In this document: positions 28,072-35,432 of the stretch, piece after piece
Layout: every line of letters starts with the position of its first letter
Position numbering within the stretch: position 1 is the stretch's first letter
Assembly: GCF_900119735.1 (NCBI RefSeq)
Contig: NZ_FPJW01000003.1
Coordinates: forward strand, 124,001 to 188,000
Direction of reading: 5' to 3'
From: Marinospirillum alkaliphilum DSM 21637
GTDB taxonomy: Bacteria; Pseudomonadota; Gammaproteobacteria; Pseudomonadales; Halomonadaceae
DNA length: 64,000 bases
The notes under the pieces: model-generated
Seen by the model: the letters and a program-made list of their open reading frames with translations, nothing else
The model's database searches: none
Told to the model about the DNA's origin: nothing
Program-made: the position numbers and the translations under genes

Positions 28072-28343
28072 AATCTACTCCTGTCTGCTAAAACTGCTGT
28101 TCTCAGGTATAAGTCGACCACTTTAGTCAGTTTCTTTACCTTGTTAAAACAAGACCTTGCACTTTATGTGCGTATGCGAAATAAATTTAGACTCAAGTTT
28201 ATGAAAATCAAATAAAAATTCTTCATCTGCTGACACTGGATGACTGGCTGGTCAGCTGCTAACCTGAAAGTGAGTCTACATATAAAGTTGTAGATTCAGA
28301 GGTGTGAATTCAGATCCATTCACAGGCAGAGGGAGCCTTGAAC
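28072..28343. other. A+T-rich divergent regulatory gap
   Basis: The 272-bp gap between the CBS gene and the small ORF contains inverted repeats CTTGTT/AACAAG (near 28141-28154), GCAC/GTGC around 28160 and GAGTCTAC/GTAGATTC (28272-28297, one mismatch) next to a TATAAA at 28281-28286. These could be promoter/operator elements. No longer ORF with a ribosome-binding site is seen. Confidence 0.4.
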
Positions 28344-28454
28344 ATGAGTCTTGAAACCTTACTGGCACTGGCCGAAGAATTGCAGCTGCGTTATACCTGG
28401 GAACAAGCCCTGTACGCAGAAACCGAAGCTCAACAACTACGTCTGGCCGCCTGA
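28344..28454 (+). CDS. Small protein of 36 residues
   Basis: ATG at 28344, preceded by GAGGGAG with about 8-nt spacing, opens a 36-codon frame ending TGA at 28454. The predicted peptide (MSLETLLALAEELQLRYTWE...) is an amphipathic helix rich in Leu, Glu and Ala with no signal peptide. I recognise no family. A TATAAA lies about 60 bp upstream and a strong terminator about 150 bp downstream, so it could be translated from its own short transcript. The ribosome-binding site and helical composition favour coding, but this is unproven. Confidence 0.45.
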   Translation: MSLETLLALAEELQLRYTWEQALYAETEAQQLRLAA

Positions 28455-28553
28455 GGCTGGCATTTTAAAAGTGTTAACCCCTAACCTCTGGTTTACAAGC
28501 TTCCCAAGAGAAGTAAAACCAGCCGCTTTTGACCAACCGTTTTCGAGTAGTGT

Positions 28554-28595
28554 CTTTGCAGTAGCCTCTTTGCAGCAGTCTTTTTGCAGCAGTTA
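28554..28595. repeat. Three tandem 14-bp repeats
   Basis: The unit yTTTGCAGyAG plus three or four bases occurs at 28554, 28568 and 28582, exactly 14 bp apart, with few mismatches. It lies between the small ORF and the terminator. Confidence 0.7.
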
Positions 28596-28602
28596 ATGGC
28601 AG

Positions 28603-28641
28603 TATAAAAAAACCGGAGCCAATTGGCTCCGGTTTTCTTTT
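28603..28641. terminator. Bidirectional Rho-independent terminator
   Basis: AACCGGAGCC (28611-28620) pairs perfectly with GGCTCCGGTT (28625-28634) across AATT. An A-run precedes it and a T-run follows it, so it can stop both oadB (minus) and the small transcription unit (plus). Confidence 0.92.
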
Positions 28642-28655
28642 TATACCAGGGTGAC

Positions 28656-29975
28656 TTAACCCAGGTACATGATCATCACACCCGCAGCCACTGCGGAGCC
28701 GATAACACCAGCCACGTTCGGGCCCATGGCATGCATCAGCAGGAAGTTTTGTGGGTTGGCTTCCAGCCCCAGCTTGTTGGATACCCGTGCCGCCATGGGG
28801 ACCGCAGACACACCGGCAGAACCAATCAGCGGGTTGATCGGCATCTTGCTGACCTTGTTCATCAGCTTGGCCATCAGAACACCGGTGGCAGTGCCGATGG
28901 CAAAAGCCACAATACCCAGTGCCATGATGCCCAGGGTTTCCCGGGTCAGGAACAGCTCGGCAATCAAGCGTGAACCCACCGCCAGACCCAGGAAGATGGT
29001 GACAATGTTGATCAGCGCGTTCTGTGCAGTATCTGACAGACGCTCCACCACACCACATTCACGCATCAGGTTACCCAGACAGAACATGCCCAGCAGTGGT
29101 GCTGCCGAAGGCAGGAACAGGGCAACCAGACCCAGTACTGCCAGCGGGAAGATGATCTTCTCGCGCTTGCTGACCGGGCGTAGCTGAGTCATCACAATGG
29201 CACGCTCGGCTTTGGTGGTCAGAGCACGCATGATCGGTGGTTGCACAATTGGCACCAGTGCCATGTAGGCGTAAGCGGCAACGGCAATGGCGCCCAGCAA
29301 TTCCGGAGCCAGTACGCTGGAAACGTAGATGGCGGTCGGGCCATCCGCGCCACCGATGATACCGATGGCAGCGGCCTGGTTGATGCTGAAATCCACTACG
29401 CCCAGCGCAGACAGTCCCACGGCACCCAGTACGGTGGCAAAAATACCGAACTGAGCAGCAGCACCCAGGAACAGGGTGCGTGGGTTGGCCAGCAAAGGAC
29501 CAAAGTCAGTCATGGCACCCACACCCAGGAAGATGATCAAGGGTGCAATGCCGGAAGCGACCAGTACCTTGTAAAACACGTACAGGAAACCATCGGTATA
29601 ACCTGCCATGCTGATCAGGTACTGCACTCGGGCATAAACAGCCGGATCATCAATGGCCGCCAGGGCATCCTTGATGATCACCTTGTTGGCAGCATCGGTG
29701 GCTGCTGTCAGTGATACACCCAGTTCACCAGCCAGTGACTGCATCACTGCCGGGTTGAAGTGGTACAGCGCCTGATCCATGGCAGACAGGGCCAGCCCTG
29801 CTTCCGGAACGTTTGCCAATACCCCGGCAAAACCGATGGGCAGCAGCAGCAACGGCTCAAACTTCTTGGCAATCGCCAGGTACAGCAGCACCAGACAGAT
29901 GGCGATCATGATGAACTGAGGAAAGGTCAGGTTGTAGAGACCTGAGTTTTCCCACAGCAACAGAATTTTTTCCAT
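28656..29975 (-). CDS. oadB: Oxaloacetate decarboxylase Na+ pump, beta subunit
   Basis: The membrane subunit that decarboxylates carboxybiotin and exports Na+. The 439-aa protein follows the Klebsiella OadB sequence closely in memory: [38 protein letters not shown], and [16 protein letters not shown] with Asp211 at the place of the Na+-binding aspartate. The ending [17 protein letters not shown] is also typical. It is the last gene of oadGAB, 16 nt after oadA, and ends at the bidirectional terminator. Confidence 0.95.
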   Translation of the reverse strand: MEKILLLWENSGLYNLTFPQFIMIAICLVLLYLAIAKKFEPLLLLPIGFAGVLANVPEAGLALSAMDQALYHFNPAVMQSLAGELGVSLTAATDAANKVIIKDALAAIDDPAVYARVQYLISMAGYTDGFLYVFYKVLVASGIAPLIIFLGVGAMTDFGPLLANPRTLFLGAAAQFGIFATVLGAVGLSALGVVDFSINQAAAIGIIGGADGPTAIYVSSVLAPELLGAIAVAAYAYMALVPIVQPPIMRALTTKAERAIVMTQLRPVSKREKIIFPLAVLGLVALFLPSAAPLLGMFCLGNLMRECGVVERLSDTAQNALINIVTIFLGLAVGSRLIAELFLTRETLGIMALGIVAFAIGTATGVLMAKLMNKVSKMPINPLIGSAGVSAVPMAARVSNKLGLEANPQNFLLMHAMGPNVAGVIGSAVAAGVMIMYLG

Positions 29976-29991
29976 GAGGTCAGGCTCCGGC

Positions 29992-31791
29992 TCAGAGAGT
30001 CAGCAGGGTGTCGCCAACCTGCACCGCATCACCTTCACGTACAGCAACATTGCTGACGGTTCCGGCATTGGCGGCACGGATTTCGGTTTCCATCTTCATG
30101 GCCTCCATGATGATCAATACCTGGTTGGCTTCTACAGCATCACCGGGTTTGACCAGGATCTTGAAGATGTTACCGGCCAGTGGTGCGCTGATGGCTTCAC
30201 CGGTTGCAGCAGCAGGGGCCGCAGTGGGTGCAGCGGCAGCCGGAGCCGCAACAGGTGTGACGCTGGACAGGTCGCCACCTTCGGCCACTTCCACCACATA
30301 GGCCTGACCGTTAACTTTAACGGTGTAGACACCTGAGTCACCGCTTGCTGCTTTGCGGGCCGGTGCAGCTGCAGCCTGTGCATCTTCCAGCGTGGGTACA
30401 GGCTCAAAGGCAGAAGCATCACCACGGTTTTTCAGGAATTTCAGACCGATCTGCGGGAACAGGGCATAGGTCAGCACGTCATCAATTTCGTTGTTACCGC
30501 CAGCCAGTTTGATGCCGTCTTCTTTGGCCTTCTGCTTCAGTTCAGTGGCCAGCTTGTCCATTTCGGCTTCCAGCAGGTCAGCAGGACGGCAGGTGATCGG
30601 CTCTTTGCCTTCCAGCACACGGGCCTGCAGCTCCTTGTTCAGCTCGGCAGGCGCGGCACCGTATTCACCTTTCAGCAGTGCCTGTACTTCCTTGCTGATG
30701 GACTTGTAGCGCTCACCCATCAATACGTTCATCACCGCCTGGGTGCCAACAATCTGAGACGTTGGGGTAACCAGCGGGATGTAACCCAGATCCTTGCGCA
30801 CGGCAGGAATCTCTGCCAGTACTTCATCCAGCTTGTCACCAGCACCCTGTTCCTTCAGCTGGCTTTCCATATTGGTCAGCATGCCACCAGGTACTTGGGC
30901 AACCAGAATGCGGGAGTCCACACCTTTTAATGAGCCTTCAAATTTGGCGTATTTTTTCCGCACTTCGCGGAAGTAGGCAGCAATTTCTTCCAGCAGTTCG
31001 ATGTCCAGGCCTGTGTCGTACTCGGTGCCCTGGAAGATGGAAACCACGGATTCGGTTGGGCTGTGACCGTAAGTCTGGGACATGGAGGAAATGGCAGTGT
31101 CAACGTTGTCGATACCCGCTTCCACCGCCTTGACGATGGCAGAGGTGGATAGGCCAGTGGTGGCGTGGCACTGCATGTGAATCGGAATGGACAGCGTGGC
31201 TTTCAGTTTGCTGACCAGCTCATAAGCCACATAGGGGTTCAGCAGACCGGCCATGTCTTTGATGGCCAGTGAGTCGGCGCCCATGTCTTCGATCTTTTTG
31301 GACAGATCCAGCCACATCTGCATGGTGTGAACCGGCGAGATGGTGTAGGAAATCGTGCCCTGGGCGTGTTTGCCCTGCTTTTTGACGGCCTTCAGCGCAG
31401 TTTCCAGATTGCGCGGATCGTTCATGGCATCAAATACACGGAACACATCTACACCATTGGTGGCCGCACGCTCGACGAACTTTTCCACCACATCATCAGC
31501 ATAGTGGCGGTAGCCCAGCAGGTTCTGGCCGCGCAGCAGCATTTGTTGCGGGGTTTTTGGCATGGCTTTTTTCAGTTCACGAATGCGATCCCACGGATCT
31601 TCACCCAGGTAACGGATACAGGCATCAAAGGTAGCGCCTCCCCAGCTTTCCAGCGACCAGAAACCTACCTGATCCAGTTTTTCAGCAATGGGCAGCATGT
31701 CATCCAGTCGCATGCGGGTAGCAAAAAGGGACTGATGAGCATCACGCAGTACAACATCGGTTATGCCGAGTTTTTTCTTGGGTGCAGTCAT
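29992..31791 (-). CDS. oadA: Oxaloacetate decarboxylase alpha subunit (biotin carboxyl carrier)
   Basis: Carboxyltransferase that moves CO2 from oxaloacetate to biotin. The 599-aa protein has the N-terminal carboxyltransferase barrel ([40 protein letters not shown]), a conserved-carboxylase domain, an Ala/Pro-rich linker (about 500-528) and a C-terminal biotinyl domain with EAMKMET, where the Lys at about 566 is biotinylated. The ATG at 31791 fits the family N-terminus and has AGGTAA upstream. Confidence 0.96.
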   Translation of the reverse strand: MTAPKKKLGITDVVLRDAHQSLFATRMRLDDMLPIAEKLDQVGFWSLESWGGATFDACIRYLGEDPWDRIRELKKAMPKTPQQMLLRGQNLLGYRHYADDVVEKFVERAATNGVDVFRVFDAMNDPRNLETALKAVKKQGKHAQGTISYTISPVHTMQMWLDLSKKIEDMGADSLAIKDMAGLLNPYVAYELVSKLKATLSIPIHMQCHATTGLSTSAIVKAVEAGIDNVDTAISSMSQTYGHSPTESVVSIFQGTEYDTGLDIELLEEIAAYFREVRKKYAKFEGSLKGVDSRILVAQVPGGMLTNMESQLKEQGAGDKLDEVLAEIPAVRKDLGYIPLVTPTSQIVGTQAVMNVLMGERYKSISKEVQALLKGEYGAAPAELNKELQARVLEGKEPITCRPADLLEAEMDKLATELKQKAKEDGIKLAGGNNEIDDVLTYALFPQIGLKFLKNRGDASAFEPVPTLEDAQAAAAPARKAASGDSGVYTVKVNGQAYVVEVAEGGDLSSVTPVAAPAAAAPTAAPAAATGEAISAPLAGNIFKILVKPGDAVEANQVLIIMEAMKMETEIRAANAGTVSNVAVREGDAVQVGDTLLTL

Positions 31792-31852
31792 GGTCGTTAC
31801 CTGTTTTGTAGTCAGAATACTGTGTCGATTGGGCAGGGTATGCCGTCGTGTT

Positions 31853-32119
31853 TTATTTTTTCTGCTGCTTGTTCTGGCGGTGCAGATGAATGGCGGCCGT
31901 AATGGCAGCAATCAGATCCGGCGATTGACCACCTGGCAGTGCACCTGGGCGAGCAGTGGCCGGAAGGCTGGCCGGAGTGGGCTCGCCTTTGAAGAACTGC
32001 AGAATGATCTTGGACATGAGTGTGGTGGCAATCACCAGCACAGTCAGGAAGACAAAAACAAAACCCATGCCCAGTAGCATGAGGTTGAAGCCTTCCATCA
32101 TCAGTTCAGAATCTTGCAT
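31853..32119 (-). CDS. oadG: Oxaloacetate decarboxylase gamma subunit
   Basis: An 88-residue single-helix membrane protein: [20 protein letters not shown] is the conserved transmembrane segment, followed by a Pro/Ala-rich cytoplasmic tail that ends in His/Gln/Lys residues, as expected for the Zn2+-binding, assembly-promoting gamma subunit. The ATG at 32119 has GAGG about 8 nt upstream. It is first in the oadGAB order, as in Klebsiella and Vibrio. Confidence 0.9.
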   Translation of the reverse strand: MQDSELMMEGFNLMLLGMGFVFVFLTVLVIATTLMSKIILQFFKGEPTPASLPATARPGALPGGQSPDLIAAITAAIHLHRQNKQQKK

Positions 32120-32387
32120 TGCACATCCTCTTGTTGAGCCAGTGCCAGTTAACTTGGTTGGTTGCAGTGATAACTGTCCAACCTTGCACCAGAATTTTTT
32201 TTGTAGCAACTACAAGAATGACTACCAAACGGCCTTGTTGTCTTTAATCGGTCATTCACAGCCAGAGGTTTTACCGTGTCCGGCCTGATGACAGAAAAAA
32301 CCGACTGACAGGTCATGTACTTCCGCAAATTGGTAGGTAAAATGCGCCTTTTTTCAGCAAAAGAAGCTTTTTTATGCAGGTGAAACC
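32120..32387. promoter_or_regulatory. Divergent intergenic region between oadGAB and dusC, with palindrome
   Basis: 268 bp without a gene. At about 32199-32213 there is a perfect inverted repeat TTGTAG-CAA-CTACAA about 85 bp upstream of oadG, next to a run of eight T; its position and symmetry suit an operator of a dimeric repressor. A near-palindromic AAAAGAAGCTTTTTT stretch lies just before dusC. Confidence 0.4.
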
Positions 32388-33425
32388 TTGATCCATCCTA
32401 CTGCCAAGCCGGAAGAGGGGTATCATCAACCTTCAACGGTGGCTGTTCCTTCAGCCTGCAGCCCACTGGTGGCGCTGGCTCCAATGGAGGGGGTGATTGA
32501 TGCGCTGACCCGTGATCTGATCACCCGTCAGGGCGGCTGGAGCTTTTGTGTCACTGAATTTGTACGGATTACACAAGACAAGCAGCCGAGGCGTGTTTTT
32601 CACCGAATCTGTCCTGAGCTGCGACAAAATGCCCTGACCCCGGCCGGGGTTCCAGTGCACCTGCAACTGCTGGGCAGTGATCCTGAGATGCTGGCCATTA
32701 ATGCCCGTGTGGCGGCATCGGCTGGCGCCAAAGTAGTGGATCTCAATTTTGGCTGTCCGGCCAAAACCGTTAATCGCCACCTGGGTGGCGCCAGTCTGTT
32801 GCGTTATCCAGAACAGGTTTATGCCGCTGCCAGAGCGGTGGCTGATGCGCTTCGGCCACTGGGCATTCCTTTAACGGCCAAGATGCGGCTGGGATACCAG
32901 GATACTGAGCTGGCGCTGGACAATGCCCGCGCCCTGCAGGAAGCCGGCATCAGCCAGTTGGTGGTGCATGCGCGCACCAAGGTGCAGGGGTATAAACCTC
33001 CGGCTCAGTGGGAGTGGGTCGCCCGCATCGCTGAGGTGATGGATGTGCCGGTGCTGGCCAATGGTGAAATATGGACCCTGGAAGACTACCAGCGGTGTGT
33101 TGCCGTCAGTGGCATCCGGGATGTCATGCTCGGCCGTACGGCCATGACAGACCCCTGGCTGGCACGCCAGATCCGTCAACACCATGCCGGTGAAGCGGTG
33201 ACAGCAACCGAATTCGGACAGGTGTTGCAACTGCTGGTGCAATGGCTGCAACAACCGGCTCAGGCGTACCAGGAGGACGTGCGGGTGATGCGTACCAAAC
33301 AATGGCTGGTGATGCTGCGACTGCGCTGGGGAGAGGCCGCCCACCAGGTATTTGATGCCTGCAAACGGTGTGAAACGGAAGACGAGTTGATTGGCTTTCT
33401 GGATCAGGCTATCAGGATTCTCTAA
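32388..33425 (+). CDS. dusC: tRNA-dihydrouridine(16) synthase
   Basis: FMN enzyme that reduces uridine in the D-loop of tRNA. The 345-aa product matches DusC better than DusA or DusB: LAPMEGVIDALTRDLIT, VTEFVRIT, VFHRICPEL, DLNFGCPAKTVNRHLGGASLL with the catalytic cysteine, VVHARTKVQGYKPPAQWEW and ANGEIWTLEDYQRC. The start is taken as TTG at 32388 with AGGTGA upstream, because ATG and GTG codons just before it run into stops. A GTG at 32439 is possible but has no Shine-Dalgarno. No terminator follows before the A+T-rich segment. Confidence 0.9.
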   Translation: MIHPTAKPEEGYHQPSTVAVPSACSPLVALAPMEGVIDALTRDLITRQGGWSFCVTEFVRITQDKQPRRVFHRICPELRQNALTPAGVPVHLQLLGSDPEMLAINARVAASAGAKVVDLNFGCPAKTVNRHLGGASLLRYPEQVYAAARAVADALRPLGIPLTAKMRLGYQDTELALDNARALQEAGISQLVVHARTKVQGYKPPAQWEWVARIAEVMDVPVLANGEIWTLEDYQRCVAVSGIRDVMLGRTAMTDPWLARQIRQHHAGEAVTATEFGQVLQLLVQWLQQPAQAYQEDVRVMRTKQWLVMLRLRWGEAAHQVFDACKRCETEDELIGFLDQAIRIL

Positions 33426-33525
33426 CTCCTCGCCTCTGTTATGTATTACTTTCTGAGTTGAAGATGTTTTAATTGGGTGTTTTATGTATCGGCATTCGTG
33501 CCATGAAAGCTGTTGACTGGGCTAT

Positions 33526-34305
33526 TTATAGCGTGCTGGATTGCCAGTCATTGATTGAATCTACATAGTTTTTTACGCCATCGACTACAAATTTGTTTTT
33601 TGTTTCGTGGAGCGTTTTTCTGAATTCTGCCATTCTGCTTTCATTTATTGTCATTGATTTTTTTCTTGTTGTTATGTTGAATGAGTTTACATAGGCTTCG
33701 GGTTTTTGTGATTTTTCATTGTTTAATAAAAATCCGGATTTTTCGCAAGCATAAACTGATTTAAAGTAAATGGATGTCAGTTCTTTTAGGTGTTTTTTAG
33801 AAGAAGACACTATTATGTCATCAACATAAACACTAACCTTCATTCTCTTGTTTTCTCTTATTTTATGCAGTAGGTTGCCAAGGTGGCTTTTCCTCAAGCA
33901 TAAAGCTGATATTATAGGTGATTGAATAAATCCAAACGGCAAGATGAACCTTTTTTCAAGTGAGTTTGGCATGGGTACAGTTGACTTTGATGCTGCAGCT
34001 CTTGCTATCTCATATCCAAATAACTCTTTTAGGTTTCTTGTGACGCGTGTCTTGTTTATGCTGTCAAAAAATCTCTTTATATCAATTTTGAAAAAATATT
34101 CGCTTTCCGTATGTAGCTTTAGTGCGGCTACGTGCCCCCCTTTTTGATGATTAAAGTAGTAGTCAGGTGGGCGCCACATATTCTGAATAGACTTCCTTAT
34201 TTTTTCACCTGTTTCTTTTGCTTCCTCATCAGGTACAAATATCCATACGCCAGGTTTTATCTCGAAACGCAAAAGCCAAGAAGATTTGTTTTTTTGGATT
34301 GACAT
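33526..34305 (-). CDS. Compact reverse transcriptase (non-retron, non-intron type)
   Basis: The 259-aa product is a complete reverse-transcriptase core: motif A FFKIDIKRFFDSI with Asp75, motif B ILPFGFIQSPIISAL (121-135), motif C YVDD (160-163) and motif D GFLLNNEKSQ. N-terminal signatures are WIFVPDEEAK and GGHVAALKLH. The NAxxH and VTG motifs of retron RTs are missing, as are intron-maturase/HNH domains and any diversity-generating template/variable repeats. It resembles the defence-associated 'unknown group'/Abi RTs, but I cannot name the group. Its ATG has no Shine-Dalgarno and lies 77 nt inside the upstream coiled-coil gene, implying coupled translation or frameshifting. Base composition is strongly A+T-rich compared with dusC and queG. 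The catalytic residues are intact. Confidence 0.85.
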   Translation of the reverse strand: MSIQKNKSSWLLRFEIKPGVWIFVPDEEAKETGEKIRKSIQNMWRPPDYYFNHQKGGHVAALKLHTESEYFFKIDIKRFFDSINKTRVTRNLKELFGYEIARAAASKSTVPMPNSLEKRFILPFGFIQSPIISALCLRKSHLGNLLHKIRENKRMKVSVYVDDIIVSSSKKHLKELTSIYFKSVYACEKSGFLLNNEKSQKPEAYVNSFNITTRKKSMTINESRMAEFRKTLHETKNKFVVDGVKNYVDSINDWQSSTL

Positions 34306-34510
34306 AGTTAAAGGCCACGCTCAAGATTGCTGTTATTAATGAGGCAAGCAAGCTAATGTTTCTGATCCATTTGAAATGGAGATCAGCCTTCATTTGCTGC
34401 AGTTTAACTCTTTCTTGCTCAATTTTTAAATTGGCATACTCAAGTTTAACCTTGTCGGACTCACTATTTTTGCGCTCTCGAGCTAGGCCATAATTTGGTT
34501 TTTTTTCCAT
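34229..34510 (-). CDS. Small coiled-coil, single-pass membrane protein linked to the RT
   Basis: The 93-aa product has a highly charged helical N-terminus (residues 10-45, KVKLEYANLKIEQERVKLQQ), one hydrophobic helix (about 48-69, ISLLASLITAILSVAF) and a short tail. GAGGGG lies 6 nt before the ATG, a far better ribosome-binding site than that of the RT. The frame overlaps the RT start by 77 nt. An A7 tract (34289-34295, minus strand) lies in the overlap, where loss of one A would join the two frames. I recognise no family. A membrane-acting effector or a regulatory partner of the RT is an inference from context. The tail after the helix may not be functional if frameshifting occurs. Confidence 0.6.
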   Translation of the reverse strand: MEKKPNYGLARERKNSESDKVKLEYANLKIEQERVKLQQMKADLHFKWIRNISLLASLITAILSVAFNYVNPKKQIFLAFAFRDKTWRMDICT

Positions 34511-34841
34511 ATTATGCCCCTCGTGCTATTCCTGGCTTACCTAGCGCTATGCGCATGGCCTTAACCAACTTCACGGCAATTATGATACAGGAAATGCCAG
34601 TAGCATGTATTGCACGGTCATACCTATAGTCACGATGTGACAGCAGCACCGAGAGGAGACTCCAGAGAGCCTAATGCCAGGATAGGTAAAAATACACTTT
34701 TCAACCCTTTAAGGCAACTTTGTTTTTTCATGGCTTTCGTGGCCCTAGTTTTAGGTATGAATGTTAAAATGTAGCAACAAAAAGCAGTTGTCATGCGATA
34801 ACAAAGGATCAGACTGAGGGTGTGCTCGCAAGGAGGAAACT
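34511..34841. other. 331-bp gap between RT arm and nuclease arm; candidate ncRNA region
   Basis: No ORF with a ribosome-binding site was found. Short structured elements are visible: palindromes AGCGCT and ATGCGCAT (34541-34556), the hairpin GTCAC-GAT-GTGAC (34629-34641), GGAG-A-CTCC near 34655, and a repeated AATGCCAG (about 34591 and 34674). It must hold divergent promoters for the two flanking genes. Because many bacterial RTs use an adjacent non-coding RNA as template, this is where one would be looked for; no specific RNA can be asserted. Confidence 0.4.
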
Positions 34842-35381
34842 ATGAGTGCTGACTTTGAATATCTTTCAGAGTTGACTGAGGACTTTTTTCGCCAGCGTAG
34901 AGTGGGTAGATCACTCGCTATTATCGAAGATCAAGCAATTACAGGCTGGGAGGTTTGGTTTCAGATTGAGTTTGCTAACTTTTTGAGTCAGCATGAGTCT
35001 TTGCCAGAGTGGTGGCGTGAGTGGCCGGTTGAGCTCGATCGTCGGAAGGAAAAAGGTCAAACATTTTGCCGTCCCGACTTTATCATCCGCAAGAAAGGGT
35101 GGCGTAAGGAATCCTATGCAGCTCTAGAGGTTAAGCAGCATCCGGATGCTGCTGCATGTTTCTCAAATATGATGAAGGACATTAAAAAAATATCAAAAGT
35201 CAGGGTTTCTTCGCTCGATATCCGAACTTCCTGGGTACTGGGTATCCATAAAAGAAAGTCCAAGACAGAACTCCAGAACCTAATACTATCACGCTTTAAA
35301 TCGGCTGGAATGGAACCACCAAGTGACAACCTGCTTATTAGATACATTTCAGGGAGCAACTTTGCATATTCAATGTTTTAG
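34842..35381 (+). CDS. PD-(D/E)XK-like nuclease candidate
   Basis: A 179-residue protein of no family I can name. The sequence fits a restriction-endonuclease-like core: a helix with acidic residues (WEVWFQIEFANFL, Glu37/Glu43), then RPDFII with Asp79, then YAALEVKQH with Glu96 and Lys98, the spacing expected for PD-x(n)-ExK. No DNA-binding domain or membrane helix is evident. AGGAGG is 5 nt before the ATG, a strong start. It is divergent from the RT pair inside the same dusC-queG interval, so a functional link is suggested but not shown. It ends 51 bp before the convergent queG stop. Confidence 0.6.
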   Translation: MSADFEYLSELTEDFFRQRRVGRSLAIIEDQAITGWEVWFQIEFANFLSQHESLPEWWREWPVELDRRKEKGQTFCRPDFIIRKKGWRKESYAALEVKQHPDAAACFSNMMKDIKKISKVRVSSLDIRTSWVLGIHKRKSKTELQNLILSRFKSAGMEPPSDNLLIRYISGSNFAYSMF

Positions 35382-35432
35382 CAGCACAAGGTCTGCAGTT
35401 GCAGTAGCGATATGAATTCAGGCAAGACAGCA

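Larger units (their letters stand above)
28455..28641 (+). ncRNA. Possible structured 3' region or small RNA downstream of the small ORF
   Basis: After the small ORF a hairpin is visible at about 28489-28525: CTGGTTTAC pairs with GTAAAACCAG (one bulge), with an inner CTTC/GAAG helix. Three 14-bp tandem repeats and a bidirectional terminator follow. Together with the 36-codon ORF this looks like a short independent transcript. Expression is inference only. Confidence 0.3.

Noticed and set aside
33491-33502. GGCA-TTCG-TGCC hairpin downstream of the RT as a terminator
   Set aside because: Only a 4-bp stem, and no T-run in either direction; too weak to call.
33526-34305. Retron or group II intron RT
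   Set aside because: The NAxxH position reads ALKLH and no VTG motif follows motif E. No maturase or HNH domain and no intron RNA domains V/VI are seen. No template/variable repeat pair that would indicate a diversity-generating element was noticed either.
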